From positions 124,001 to 188,000 of the forward strand of contig CAYJLF010000002.1 in the NCBI GenBank assembly GCA_964371055.1: a stretch of DNA of 64,000 bases, written 5' to 3'. This stretch comes from CAYJLF01 sp964371055. GTDB taxonomy: Bacteria > Eisenbacteria > RBG-16-71-46 > CAIMUX01. The number at the start of each line of letters is the position of its first letter. The stretch's first letter is position 1. Positions 45,773 through 55,000 of the stretch are shown here, one piece after another. The notes below the pieces were generated by a model, which had not been told where the DNA came from, did not search any database, and worked only from the letters and a program-made list of their open reading frames with translations. The translations under genes and the position numbers were made by a program.

Positions 45773-47215
45773 CTAGAGTGCGGTCCGGAACCGCCAGTGC
45801 ACCATGCCGAGGAGGCGCACATCGTGGTTGTAGGTGGCGTTTTCAAGGATCTCGGCCTGACCGGTCAGGGTGAGCCGGGGGAGCAGGTCGTACCCGAGCG
45901 CGATCAGGCCCGCGACCGCGTCGTCGTCGATCTCCCTGACGTTCGGGTCGTTCTCGACCCCGCCGTAGTTGTACTGCGAGAGGTCGACGTTGGCATCGAT
46001 CGACAGCTTCTCGCCGATCCGCCGATGTCCGGAGAGCACGACGCTGGAGAGATCCCCGCCCCAGCCATCATGGAAGCGATACCCGAGCGAGAGACCGTGG
46101 CCGCTGAGCACCGCGCTGATTCCCGTGTCATCCTCGTCTCCATCGAAGGAGATGAGGCTCGCGTCGAGATCGAGCCGGACGGCGCCCCAGAGAGCTGATC
46201 CCACGCCGGCCCGCAGTTCGTTGACGGGCGTGATGGTGAAGGAAGCGAAGTCGGAGGTGGAGCGAAGCGCGGGGCGCCGTTGCTGGTACTCCACCCGGAT
46301 CCGCGGATCGCGCCGCTCTCCGAGGAACGCCACGCCGGGAGCGCGGAGCTCGATCCCGCCCGCCACGTTGAGGTCCTGATTGAAGACCAGATCGCGCTTC
46401 CAGTCGCCATAGACGCGGAGCCCGGATGCGATCGCGCGGCCGCCCGCCGCGCGCGGAGAGAGGGCCAGTTCGCCATGGACTCCCAGGCGCTCCTCATCCC
46501 GGACGAGTTCCTCGTGGGGAGTGCGATCACGCCGGGCCCAGCTCACCGCGAGGTGAGGCTGAACCGGACCGAGAGCTCGATGGACGCGGACACGGCCGCC
46601 GTAGGCGCGCGAATCGTCCCACGAGTCGAGCGACCAGAAGCGATCGGTCGAGGCGAGGCGGTCGATGCCGAGGGTGCCGGCGTAACCGGCCAGTTCGCTG
46701 CATGGCGTCGGGCGCACGATTGCGGCGAGTCCGTCGACGATGCCGGTGCCCACGCCGCCGCTGACCCATTGGCGTCCCGCGCGGAGGTCGTAGCCGAGGC
46801 GCGAGCCGCGAGGGGACGCGTACTGCGCGTAGCCGCGGTAGAAACGGAAGCGGGTGTCGCCGATGCTCTGGTCGGTGAGGACGTTGGCGCCGGTGACGCT
46901 GGTGTGGAGGGAGAGTCCGGGAAGACCGAGGCCGGCCACGCTCAGGCGGAGCGATTCGTGCAGGCGCGTGCGGGTTTCCAGGGGCGAGCGCTGGGCATCC
47001 GGAATGACGACGCCGTCCGCGTCGATCCGGCGTTCGTAGTCGGCTGCCCCGGCCCGGCTCTGCTGACTGTAGAGCGTCGAGCGCAGGCTTCCGCTCAGAA
47101 CGGCGGCGGTGGTCGGACGGGGCAACAGAGTGATCGCGCCGCAGAACGCGATCGCCAGGACGACGGCACGGAGGAAGTCTCCTCGATGCCGGCGAGCGTG
47201 GATGCTGGAGATCAT
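45773..47215 (-). CDS. Outer-membrane beta-barrel protein of the cytochrome locus
   Basis: 480 aa with N-terminal signal peptide (LRAVVLAIAFCGAITLLPRP). The mature part is almost wholly alternating amphipathic strands (LRLSVAGLGLPGLSLHTSVT, RVRVHRALGPVQPHLAVSWA, VRLDLDASLISF) and the chain ends in a terminal strand VRLLGMVHWRFRTAL with aromatics near the end, as in porins. I count on the order of 16-20 strands. No sequence match to MtrB or PioB is evident and no CxxC near the N-terminus, so it is an unclassified barrel. Its position between the c554-like and 13-heme genes suggests the outer-membrane sleeve of an electron conduit. Confidence 0.75.
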   Translation of the reverse strand: MISSIHARRHRGDFLRAVVLAIAFCGAITLLPRPTTAAVLSGSLRSTLYSQQSRAGAADYERRIDADGVVIPDAQRSPLETRTRLHESLRLSVAGLGLPGLSLHTSVTGANVLTDQSIGDTRFRFYRGYAQYASPRGSRLGYDLRAGRQWVSGGVGTGIVDGLAAIVRPTPCSELAGYAGTLGIDRLASTDRFWSLDSWDDSRAYGGRVRVHRALGPVQPHLAVSWARRDRTPHEELVRDEERLGVHGELALSPRAAGGRAIASGLRVYGDWKRDLVFNQDLNVAGGIELRAPGVAFLGERRDPRIRVEYQQRRPALRSTSDFASFTITPVNELRAGVGSALWGAVRLDLDASLISFDGDEDDTGISAVLSGHGLSLGYRFHDGWGGDLSSVVLSGHRRIGEKLSIDANVDLSQYNYGGVENDPNVREIDDDAVAGLIALGYDLLPRLTLTGQAEILENATYNHDVRLLGMVHWRFRTAL

Positions 47216-47360
47216 GCCGAAATCCCTCCCATCAGCCTCCCGGAGACGATGAAGCCGTCACAATCAACCACGTTTTGCCCTCCGGTGCAAGCCGGAGAGC
47301 ACGGGAAATCCTATGGGGAATGAGACGCATCTCGGCTCGCTGGACCGGGATAGAACGGAA

Positions 47361-47403
47361 CGAACCGGGCCCGGATCGAAGGACCGATCCGTCGCCCGGT
47401 TCG
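47361..47403 (-). terminator. Nested hairpin after the c554-like gene
   Basis: Outer stem CGAACCGGGC (47361-47370) with GCCCGGTTCG (47394-47403), inner stem CGGATCG (47372-47378) with CGATCCG (47385-47391), loop AAGGAC. It starts 28 bp past the c554-like stop on the minus strand; likely attenuates read-through into the barrel gene. Confidence 0.55.
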
Positions 47404-47431
47404 TGGAAACGACCAGGTGCGGGGACGCGCG

Positions 47432-47968
47432 CTACTTCGCCGCGGGCGCCTTCTTGTGCTCGACCTTCTTCACGGCCGTCGCGAAGTCGAACTTCGGCAG
47501 GGCCTTGTGTCCCTCCGGGACCTTGCCGACGTGGCAGGCGACACAGACCTTCTCGTCCGGCGCGATCAGGCCGGCGGCCTTCGCCTTGGCCGGGTCCTTC
47601 ATGACGGAGAGCGCCTTGTAGTCGCTGCCGGGGCCGTGACAGGCCTCGCAGCCCACGCCCTCGAGTTCAGCGGCGTTCTTCGCGTCAGGCGCGTATCCGC
47701 CGGCCTTGCCGTAGCCGGTGGTATGACAGGCGAAGCACTCCTTGTTCGTCTTGGCCTCGGCCGGCAGGTTCGCAAAGGCCTTGGCGTGTCCGGTGGTGGC
47801 CCATTTCTCGTAGATCTCGCCGTTCTTCGCCCCCTGGTGACACATCTTGCAGCCCTTGTTCCCGATGTACGAGAACGTCTTGGCCTCTTCGGCGAGGCCG
47901 AAGTGAACCACCGCGAGCAGCAACCCGACGGCGACTCCGAACATCGTGGCCAACTTCATGATCCGCAT
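47432..47968 (-). CDS. Tetraheme cytochrome c554-like protein
   Basis: 178 aa, signal peptide (MFGVAVGLLLAVVHFGLAEE), four CxxCH sites (CKMCH, CFACH, CEACH, CVACH). The contexts YIGNKGCKMCHQGAKNGEIY, HAKAFANL, KECFACHTTGYG, GVGCEACHGPGSDYK are those of the cytochrome c554 family that carries electrons in the periplasm. Lys-rich C-terminus. ATG 47968 follows GGGGAGGAC. Codon use leans to AAG/GCC and looks well expressed. It heads the minus-strand redox locus and probably shuttles electrons between the quinol-facing cytochromes and the outer-membrane pair. Confidence 0.92.
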   Translation of the reverse strand: MRIMKLATMFGVAVGLLLAVVHFGLAEEAKTFSYIGNKGCKMCHQGAKNGEIYEKWATTGHAKAFANLPAEAKTNKECFACHTTGYGKAGGYAPDAKNAAELEGVGCEACHGPGSDYKALSVMKDPAKAKAAGLIAPDEKVCVACHVGKVPEGHKALPKFDFATAVKKVEHKKAPAAK

Positions 47969-48189
47969 CCCGAATGTCCTCCCCTGCGATCTCGTCCCCT
48001 CGCCCGGCCCGGTCTGATCTGATTGCGGACCGAGCGGGAGAGTGTGCTGTTCCGCGACCGCTCGTCATTCTAACACCGGAACCCCTCCGAACAATCCCGA
48101 TCTCGCGCCCCCCGAGGAGGGGGCACCACTCGTTGCGAATCGAGATGCAATCGCGGTGGAGTTGACAACCGGGGCGGCGGGAGCGTAGC

Positions 48190-50178
48190 GTGCCCGGGCG
48201 CCATGGGGGGAACAGGCTGGTGTTGAACACGTCCGGAGAGGGAGCAGAGACCACGGAGCCGTCCACGGGAGACGTGGCGTCTGCCGGTGGGCAGTCCGGC
48301 GGCGGACACTCCGGTCACCAGGCGCCGGCGCCGTCTCCCCACGGGAACGGCACCGGACATCAGGTCCGGCAGCTCGGGTGGCTTCTCGCCTGGGCCGTCG
48401 TCTTCTGTGACATCGGGACGAGCGTCTACTACGTCCCCGGCATCCTCTTTCACCACGTCGGCAATCTCGCCCCGCTTTTCGTCGCGCTGGTTACGCTGGC
48501 TTTCCTCCTCCTGGCCCAGAAGTACGCCGAGGTGTCGTGGCGCAATCCCGAGGGCGGGGGGGTTGTCACGGTGGCCCGCAAGGCGTTCGGACCCTGGTGG
48601 GGTGCGTTTGGCGGCATCCTGATCACGATCGATTACTTCCTCACCTCGTCGATCTCCTCGGTCAGCGGCTTCTCGTATCTCGCGTCGATCTTCCCGCAGC
48701 TCAAGGATCACGTGATGCTGCTCGCCTGCGGCGGCGTCGGTTTCCTCTGCCTGCTCAACATCATCGGGATCCGCGAGAGCGCGTCGGTTGCGCTCGGGAT
48801 GGCGGTCGCATCGTTCGCCACCAGCCTGGTCACCGCGGTGGTGGGGCTGGCCCGGCTGCAGCCGGGAGAGTGGCGGGTGCTGACCGAGAGTGTGCAGCAG
48901 TTCCGCGGCCTCGACACCCACACGATGCTGATCGGCTTCGCCGGAAGCTGGCTCGCCTTCTCGGGTTTGGAGTCGATCAGCCAGCTCTCCCCGATCATGT
49001 CGGCTCCCCTCAAGCGAACCGCCCGGCGGACCATGCTCGCCGTCATCCTGTCGATCGTGGTGACCTCGCCCATCCTGACCGCACTTTCCGTCGCCGTGCT
49101 GCCTCCGGAAATGAAGGCGGCCAGCACCGACAGCTTCATCTCGGACCTGGCTGGCCTGAAGGCAGGAGCCTGGCTGAAGGTTTCGGTCGTCTGCACCGCC
49201 TCGGCGCTCCTGCTGTTTGCCGCCAACACGGCGATGATCGGGGGCTATCATGTCTTCCTGGCCCTCAGCCGCGATCGGTTCTTTCCCCGGCTTCTCGCGC
49301 GGCGCAACACGCACTTCTCCACGCCGCACTGGGCGATCCTGCTGACGACGGTCGTGCCGATCGGCACGATCCTCCTGACGAGGGGGAAGCTGGCCCTTCT
49401 CGGCGACATGTACAGCTTCGGCCTCCTGGGCGCTTTCACCTTCACCGCGCTCGGGCTGGATGTCATCCGGTGGCGGGAGGGGAGCCGCGGGTGGATCTTT
49501 CGCCTGGGCCTTTTGACCACATTCCTCGTGGGCGGCTCGTGGGCGATCAACATCGTGGAGAAACCGTTTGCCACCGCCTATGGGTCGGTTCTCGCGGCCG
49601 CTGGGCTCCTCATGGCCCTGGCGATCCGGCGCAACTGGATCGTCGCGGGGCTCAACCGGATTCCGATGGTAAGCCGGAGGGCGGAGGCGGTCCGGCGCCG
49701 CGTGGAGTTCGAGGTAGAGGAGGAGCAGGAGATCATCACGATCGAGGCGGCGGCGGCGATGAAGGCGCTCTACCACTCCTCGACCCTGGTGGCGGTCCTG
49801 GGCCCCAACCCCAAACTGATGAGCGAGGCGGTGCGGCGCGTGCGCGGCATGGGGGAGGGGGCGATCTACCTGATCTCCGTGACGGAGTGGCCGGGGATGT
49901 TCTCCGGAGCCGAGAACAAGCCGACCCCGATCCAGGTGCAGGCCTTGAGCGAGATGGGCTCCATGGCATCGAAGGCCGGATTGTTCGTGATTCCGATCTG
50001 GGGTGTGTCCGACAGCGCGGCCCGGGCCCTGGCTCTGGCCGCGCGCCGGTTGAGCTGCACCTGTGTCATGCTCGGCGTGAGCCAGCGGTCGGGCTTCTAT
50101 CACATGCTGCGCGGAAGTGTGTTGCACGGCCTGGCGCGCCGGCTGCCGGAAGGTGTGACGATCATCACGGTGGGATAG
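48190..50178 (+). CDS. APC-superfamily permease with C-terminal UspA-like domain
   Basis: 662 aa from GTG 48190 (GGGAG six bases upstream); GTG 48220 after GGGGGGAA is an alternative. A disordered Ser/Gly/His-rich N-terminus of about 50 residues precedes roughly 12 transmembrane helices. WAVVFCDIGTSVYYVPGILF is the unwound helix 1 motif of APC transporters and FAGSWLAFSGLESISQLSPI lies at helix 6. After the last helix, residues about 515-662 form a universal-stress-protein-like domain ending LRGSVLHGLARRLPEGVTII. Substrate is probably an amino acid or other small cation; it cannot be told. Divergent from the cytochrome locus. Confidence 0.87.
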   Translation: MPGRHGGNRLVLNTSGEGAETTEPSTGDVASAGGQSGGGHSGHQAPAPSPHGNGTGHQVRQLGWLLAWAVVFCDIGTSVYYVPGILFHHVGNLAPLFVALVTLAFLLLAQKYAEVSWRNPEGGGVVTVARKAFGPWWGAFGGILITIDYFLTSSISSVSGFSYLASIFPQLKDHVMLLACGGVGFLCLLNIIGIRESASVALGMAVASFATSLVTAVVGLARLQPGEWRVLTESVQQFRGLDTHTMLIGFAGSWLAFSGLESISQLSPIMSAPLKRTARRTMLAVILSIVVTSPILTALSVAVLPPEMKAASTDSFISDLAGLKAGAWLKVSVVCTASALLLFAANTAMIGGYHVFLALSRDRFFPRLLARRNTHFSTPHWAILLTTVVPIGTILLTRGKLALLGDMYSFGLLGAFTFTALGLDVIRWREGSRGWIFRLGLLTTFLVGGSWAINIVEKPFATAYGSVLAAAGLLMALAIRRNWIVAGLNRIPMVSRRAEAVRRRVEFEVEEEQEIITIEAAAAMKALYHSSTLVAVLGPNPKLMSEAVRRVRGMGEGAIYLISVTEWPGMFSGAENKPTPIQVQALSEMGSMASKAGLFVIPIWGVSDSAARALALAARRLSCTCVMLGVSQRSGFYHMLRGSVLHGLARRLPEGVTIITVG

Positions 50179-50384
50179 GCGCGATCGCGCGACGGTTGAC
50201 CGGCGGATCCATGCCACCTCCGCGTCGGGCGGACCGGACGGCGCGGTGACCGCCGGCCTGAGATCGATCCTTGTATGCCTCGCGCCGCAGACCGATACTT
50301 GCCCCGCCGTTCGTCCCCATTCATGAACCAGCCTGGCGCGGAGCCGGACGGACGGACCGCTTCGCCCGGCCACGAGGAGCCAGC

Positions 50385-51578
50385 ATGACATCCGACATGT
50401 CCCGTCCCATGCGGAAGGCCACCCGCGCTATTCACGCCGGTCAGGCCCCCGATCCCACCTTCGGGGCCCTGGCCCCGCCGATCTTCCAGACTTCGACGTT
50501 CGTCTTTCCCACCGTCGAGGCGGGGGCGGCGCGCTTCGCCGGCACCGATCCGGGCTTCATCTACACCCGCCTCGGAAACCCGACGATCCGCATGCTGGAA
50601 GACAACGTGGCGGCGATGGAAGGCGGGTACGGCGCCCTCGCCACCTCCTCGGGAATGGCGGCGGTCACCACGGTCTACTTCTCCGTCCTCTCGGCCGGCG
50701 ATCACATGATCGGGACCGAGGCGTTGTACGGTCCGTCGCGCACGGTGATGGAGACGGAGTTTTCTCGGATGGGGATCTCCTCGACCTTCGTCGATACCAC
50801 GGACCTCAACGCGGTGGAAAAGGCGATGCGGCCGACGACCCGTCTGCTCTACGTCGAGACCCCGAGCAATCCCGTCCTCCGCGTCTCCGACCTCAAGGCC
50901 TGCGCGGAGCTGGCTCACCGGCATGGCGCGCTGCTGGCGGTCGACAACACCTTCTGCTCCCCCTACCTGCAGCGCCCCCTGGAGCATGGCGCCGATATCG
51001 TCCTGCACAGCGTGACCAAGTTCCTGAACGGGCACTCCGACGTCGTCGGAGGGATCATCATCGGCGGGACCGAGGAGACCTTCCGGAAGATCCGCGGCCG
51101 CCTGCTGAATCTCGGCGGGACGATGGATCCGCACCAGGCCTGGCTCGTGCTCCGGGGCATCAAGACCCTGCCGGCTCGCATGGAATGGGCGCAGAAGAGC
51201 GCGCTCTTGATCGCCCGGTTCATCGAAGGGCACCCGAAGGTCGAGTGGGTTCGCTATCCCGGCCTCGAGAGCCATCCCCAGTATGCGCTGGCCCGGCGCC
51301 AGCAGGACGGTCCCGGGGCGATGCTGTCGTTCGAGCTGAAGGGCGGACTGGAGGCGGGCCGGCGTCTCATGGAGTCGGTCCACCTGCCGGCGCTCGCGGT
51401 CTCTCTCGGCGGAGTCGAGTCGTTGATCGAACACCCGGCCAGCATGACGCACGCCGGGATGAAGCGGGAAGCCCGCGAGGCGGTCGGCATCACCGACGGG
51501 CTCGTGCGCCTCGCGGTCGGGTGCGAGGACGTGGAGGACCTGATCGAGGATCTCGAGGAGGCCATGAAGAAGGTCTGA
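50385..51578 (+). CDS. PLP-dependent trans-sulfuration enzyme, methionine gamma-lyase-like
   Basis: 397 aa from ATG 50385 with GAGGAG upstream; the frame runs on in the 5' direction without support. Cys/Met metabolism PLP fold: FIYTRLGNPTIRMLEDNVAA, YVETPSNPVL, AVDNTFCSPYLQRPLEHGAD and the Schiff-base Lys212 in LHSVTKFLNGHSD. Length and long stretches (VSLGGVESLIEHPASMTHAG) agree best with methionine gamma-lyase. However, the active-site Cys (LYGCT, Cys116 in Pseudomonas) is Pro117 here (LYGPS), so specificity may be for cystathionine, homocysteine or an O-acyl-homoserine. Confidence 0.88.
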   Translation: MTSDMSRPMRKATRAIHAGQAPDPTFGALAPPIFQTSTFVFPTVEAGAARFAGTDPGFIYTRLGNPTIRMLEDNVAAMEGGYGALATSSGMAAVTTVYFSVLSAGDHMIGTEALYGPSRTVMETEFSRMGISSTFVDTTDLNAVEKAMRPTTRLLYVETPSNPVLRVSDLKACAELAHRHGALLAVDNTFCSPYLQRPLEHGADIVLHSVTKFLNGHSDVVGGIIIGGTEETFRKIRGRLLNLGGTMDPHQAWLVLRGIKTLPARMEWAQKSALLIARFIEGHPKVEWVRYPGLESHPQYALARRQQDGPGAMLSFELKGGLEAGRRLMESVHLPALAVSLGGVESLIEHPASMTHAGMKREAREAVGITDGLVRLAVGCEDVEDLIEDLEEAMKKV

Positions 51579-51597
51579 AATCGTTCCCTGCGACCCC

Positions 51598-51666
51598 GGA
51601 CCGGTCCTTCCCGGCGCGACGCGGTGCACTCCTGCTTCGGGACCGCGTCTCGAGAAGGACCGGTCC
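51598..51666. terminator. Large nested inverted repeat after the PLP enzyme gene
   Basis: Perfect 13-bp outer stem GGACCGGTCCTTC (51598-51610) with GAAGGACCGGTCC (51654-51666) enclosing a second 8-bp stem GACGCGGT (51618-51625) with ACCGCGTC (51642-51649). 19 bp beyond the stop codon. More elaborate than a simple terminator; no U-tract. Confidence 0.6.
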
Positions 51667-51714
51667 CGTCGTGTCCGCCCCGCGCCGTAGTGATGGATAG
51701 AACGTTGTTTACCA

Positions 51715-51720
51715 TATAGT
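51715..51720 (+). promoter_or_regulatory. Possible -10 box upstream of the chemoreceptor gene
   Basis: TATAGT in a short A+T-rich patch (TTGTTTACCATATAGTTAG). No clear -35, and it lies 359 bp before the start codon. Confidence 0.25.
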
Positions 51721-52078
51721 TAGCTGACGGTGTGACGCGCTTGGACCCTGAGTCGCGTCGGACGTGAGACCGTGTATCAACGACTCTCAGACAGGCGAAC
51801 TGGACGTGGCCGGCGTCCGGCGAGGGAGACAAGGGCATGGCCGGCCGGGAGATCGCAATCCCACCGGGTGCGTTCGTACGATCGAATCCCATCAACATCA
51901 CGCGATCAACCTCCGAACGACTCATCGGAGCTTGTGAATCCATTCGAGCGCGAGCGCTCCGTCGGGGGGGGGGAGCGGACGGCCGAAGTGCGTCCACGGA
52001 TCCCACTCCGACAGGTGTCGACAAAGGCGGCCGACCGCCGCTGGCAAGGCGGTCGAGGCCGTGTTGGGGGGATTCCTG

Positions 52079-55000
52079 ATGTTGTTCGCACCGAAGACGG
52101 TCCGAGGCAAGGTCACGATGCTCGCGATCGCCGCGGCACTGGTTCCCGTGGTGGTCATCCTGACTCTGATCCTCATCGAGCAGGGCCGCATCCGGACCGA
52201 AGTCAATCGGGAGATGGATGTGGTGGCGCGCGAGACGCTGGGACATGTCTCGGCGGACGCCTACGCCCTCTGCGCAGCCCAGAACGAGGTCTTGAAAGAC
52301 CGCGCCCGCTCCGCCCTGGCCGTGGCCCGCGACCGGGTCGATCTCGGCGGTGGGCTGCGGTTCGGTCCGGGGACGGCGGACTGGTCCGCGAAGAACCAGC
52401 TCTCCGGCGAGCAGGTTCCGGTGAGCCTGCCCCAGGTCTCCTGGAACAACCGATGGCTGGGGCAGAACCGCGATCGGAGCACCAGGACGCCGTTCGTCGA
52501 CGAGGTCGGCGACGTGGCCGAAGCGACCTGCACGGTCTTCCAGCGGATGAACCGGCAGGGAGACATGCTGCGCGTGGCCACGAATGTGATGAACAAGGAG
52601 GGGCAGCGCGGGATCGGCACCTACATCCCTGCGACCACACCGGACGGAACCCCCAATCCGGTAGTCAACACCGTGCTTCGGGGCGAGAACTTCGCCGGGC
52701 GCGCCTTCGTGGTCGATGCCTGGTACATGACCGCCTACGAGCCGATCCGGGACGGCACCGGGGAGATCGTCGGCATGCTCTACTGCGGCATTCCCGAGAA
52801 GAATGCGGTGGAGTCGGCCCGGGCCGAGATCCTGAAGAAGCGGATCGGCGAGAGCGGGTACATCTACGTGCTGGGAGGCAAGGGAGATCAACGCGGTAAC
52901 TACGTCATCTCCCTGGAGGGGAAGCGGGACGGTGAGAACATCTGGGAGGCGAAGGACTCCAACGGTGCTCCGTTCATTCAGAAACTGATCACCGAGGCTT
53001 TGGCGGCCAAGAGCGGCGAGCTCACCTTCCAGTACTACCCCTGGAAGAACAAGGGCGAGACCAAGGCCCGGCAAAAGGTGGCCGCGGTGACCTACTTCGA
53101 GCCCTGGGACTGGGTGATCGGCGCCAGCGCGTATGCCGGGGAGTTCGACAAGGCGACCTACGTCGTGAACTCGGCCCTGGCCCGGATGCTCTGGGTCACG
53201 CTGATCTGCGCCGCCGTGGCGGTCCTCGGCGTGGTCTTCTTCGGCATCGGCCTGACCAACCGGATCGTGCGCAAGCCGCTCGCGGGGCTGGCGGGCGTGG
53301 CCGATCAGCTCGCGGTCGGCGACATCGAAGTCACGGTCGACGACCGGGCCCAGGACGAGATCGGAGTGCTGGCCCGCTCGATGAAGAGCATGGCCGAGAG
53401 CTCCCGTCTGCAGTCAGAGGTGGCCCGGGCCCTGGCGGCCGGGTCGCTGGCCTCTTCGGGGACCCAGAGCATCGTCCGGTCCGAAAAGGACGTCCTGGGC
53501 CAGGCGCTGCAGAGCGTGGTCGAGTCGGTCGGTTCGATGGCGGAGGAAGCGAACAAGCTGACCCTCGCCGCGATGGAGGGGCGTCTGGCCACCCGCGGGA
53601 ACGCCGCCGCCTTCCAGGGTGTCTACCGCGAGATCATCGAGGGGGTCAACGGGACGCTGGACGCCGTGGTCGGCCCGCTCAACGTCGCGGCGAGCTACGT
53701 CGACCGGATCAGCAAGGGCGACATCCCTGCGAGAATCACGGACGACTACCAGGGCGACTTCAATGAGATCAAAAACAACCTGAATCTCTGCATCGACGCG
53801 GTCAACGCGCTGGTGTCGGATGCCGGGATGCTGTCGGCGGCCGCGGTGGAAGGGAAGCTGGCCACGAGGGCGGATGCGTCGAGGCATCAGGGCGACTTCC
53901 GGGCGATCATGCAGGGAGTCAACGCCACGCTGGATGCGGTCATCGGCCCGCTGAACATGGCGGCCGGCTATGTCGACCGGATCAGCAAAGGGGACATTCC
54001 CGGGAAGATCACCGACGAGTATCGCGGCGACTTCAACGAGATCAAGAACAACTTGAATCTGTGCATCGACGCGGTCAACGCGCTGGTGTCGGATGCCGGG
54101 ATGCTGTCGCAATCCGCGGTGGAGGGGAAGCTGGCCACGCGGGCCGATGCGTCGAGGCATCAGGGAGACTTCCGCGCGATCATGCAGGGAGTCAACGCCA
54201 CGCTGGATGCGGTCATCGGCCCGCTGAACANNNNNNNNNNNNNNNNNNNNNNNNNNNNNNNNNNNNNNNNNNNNNNNNNNNNNNNNNNNNNNNNNNNNNN
54301 NNNNNNNNNNNNNNNNNNNNNNNNNNNNNNTGGCGGCCGGCTATGTCGACCGGATCAGCAAGGGGGATATCCCCGAGAAGATCACCGACGACTACCGCGG
54401 CGACTTCAACGAGATCAAGAACAACCTGAACACCTGCATCGACGCGGTCAACGCTCTGATCGCGGACGCGAACATGCTCTCGCGGGGGGCGGTGGAAGGG
54501 AAGCTGGCCACCCGGGCCGACGCGTCGAAGCATCAGGGCGACTTCCGGGCGATCGTGGAAGGGGTCAACGCCACGCTGGACGCGGTCATCGGTCCGCTGA
54601 ACATGGCGGCCGGCTGTGTCGACCGGATCAGCAAGGGGGACATCCCCGAGAAGATCACCGACAACTACCGCGGAGACTTCAACGAGATCAAGAACAACCT
54701 CAACACCTGCATCGACGCGGTCAACGCGCTGATCGCGGACACGAACATGTTGTCCCGGAGCGCGGTCGAGGGGCGTCTGACCACGCGGGCGGACGCGTCG
54801 AAGCACCAGGGAGACTTCAAGGCGATCGTGGAGGGGATCAATTCCACCCTCGACGCGGTGATCGGTCCTCTGAACATGGCGGCGGACTATGTCGATCGCA
54901 TCAGCAAGGGCGACATCCCCGCCAAGATCACGGAGACCTACCACGGAGACTTCGCGGCGATCCGGGACAACCTCAATGTCTGCATCGAAGCGGTGCAGGC

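Larger units (their letters stand above)
51579..52078. other. 500-bp spacer before the chemoreceptor gene
   Basis: Contains a large nested hairpin (51598-51666) and a locally A+T-rich patch with a possible -10 box (51715-51720); from about 51740 to 52078 I see nothing of note. Confidence 0.6.
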
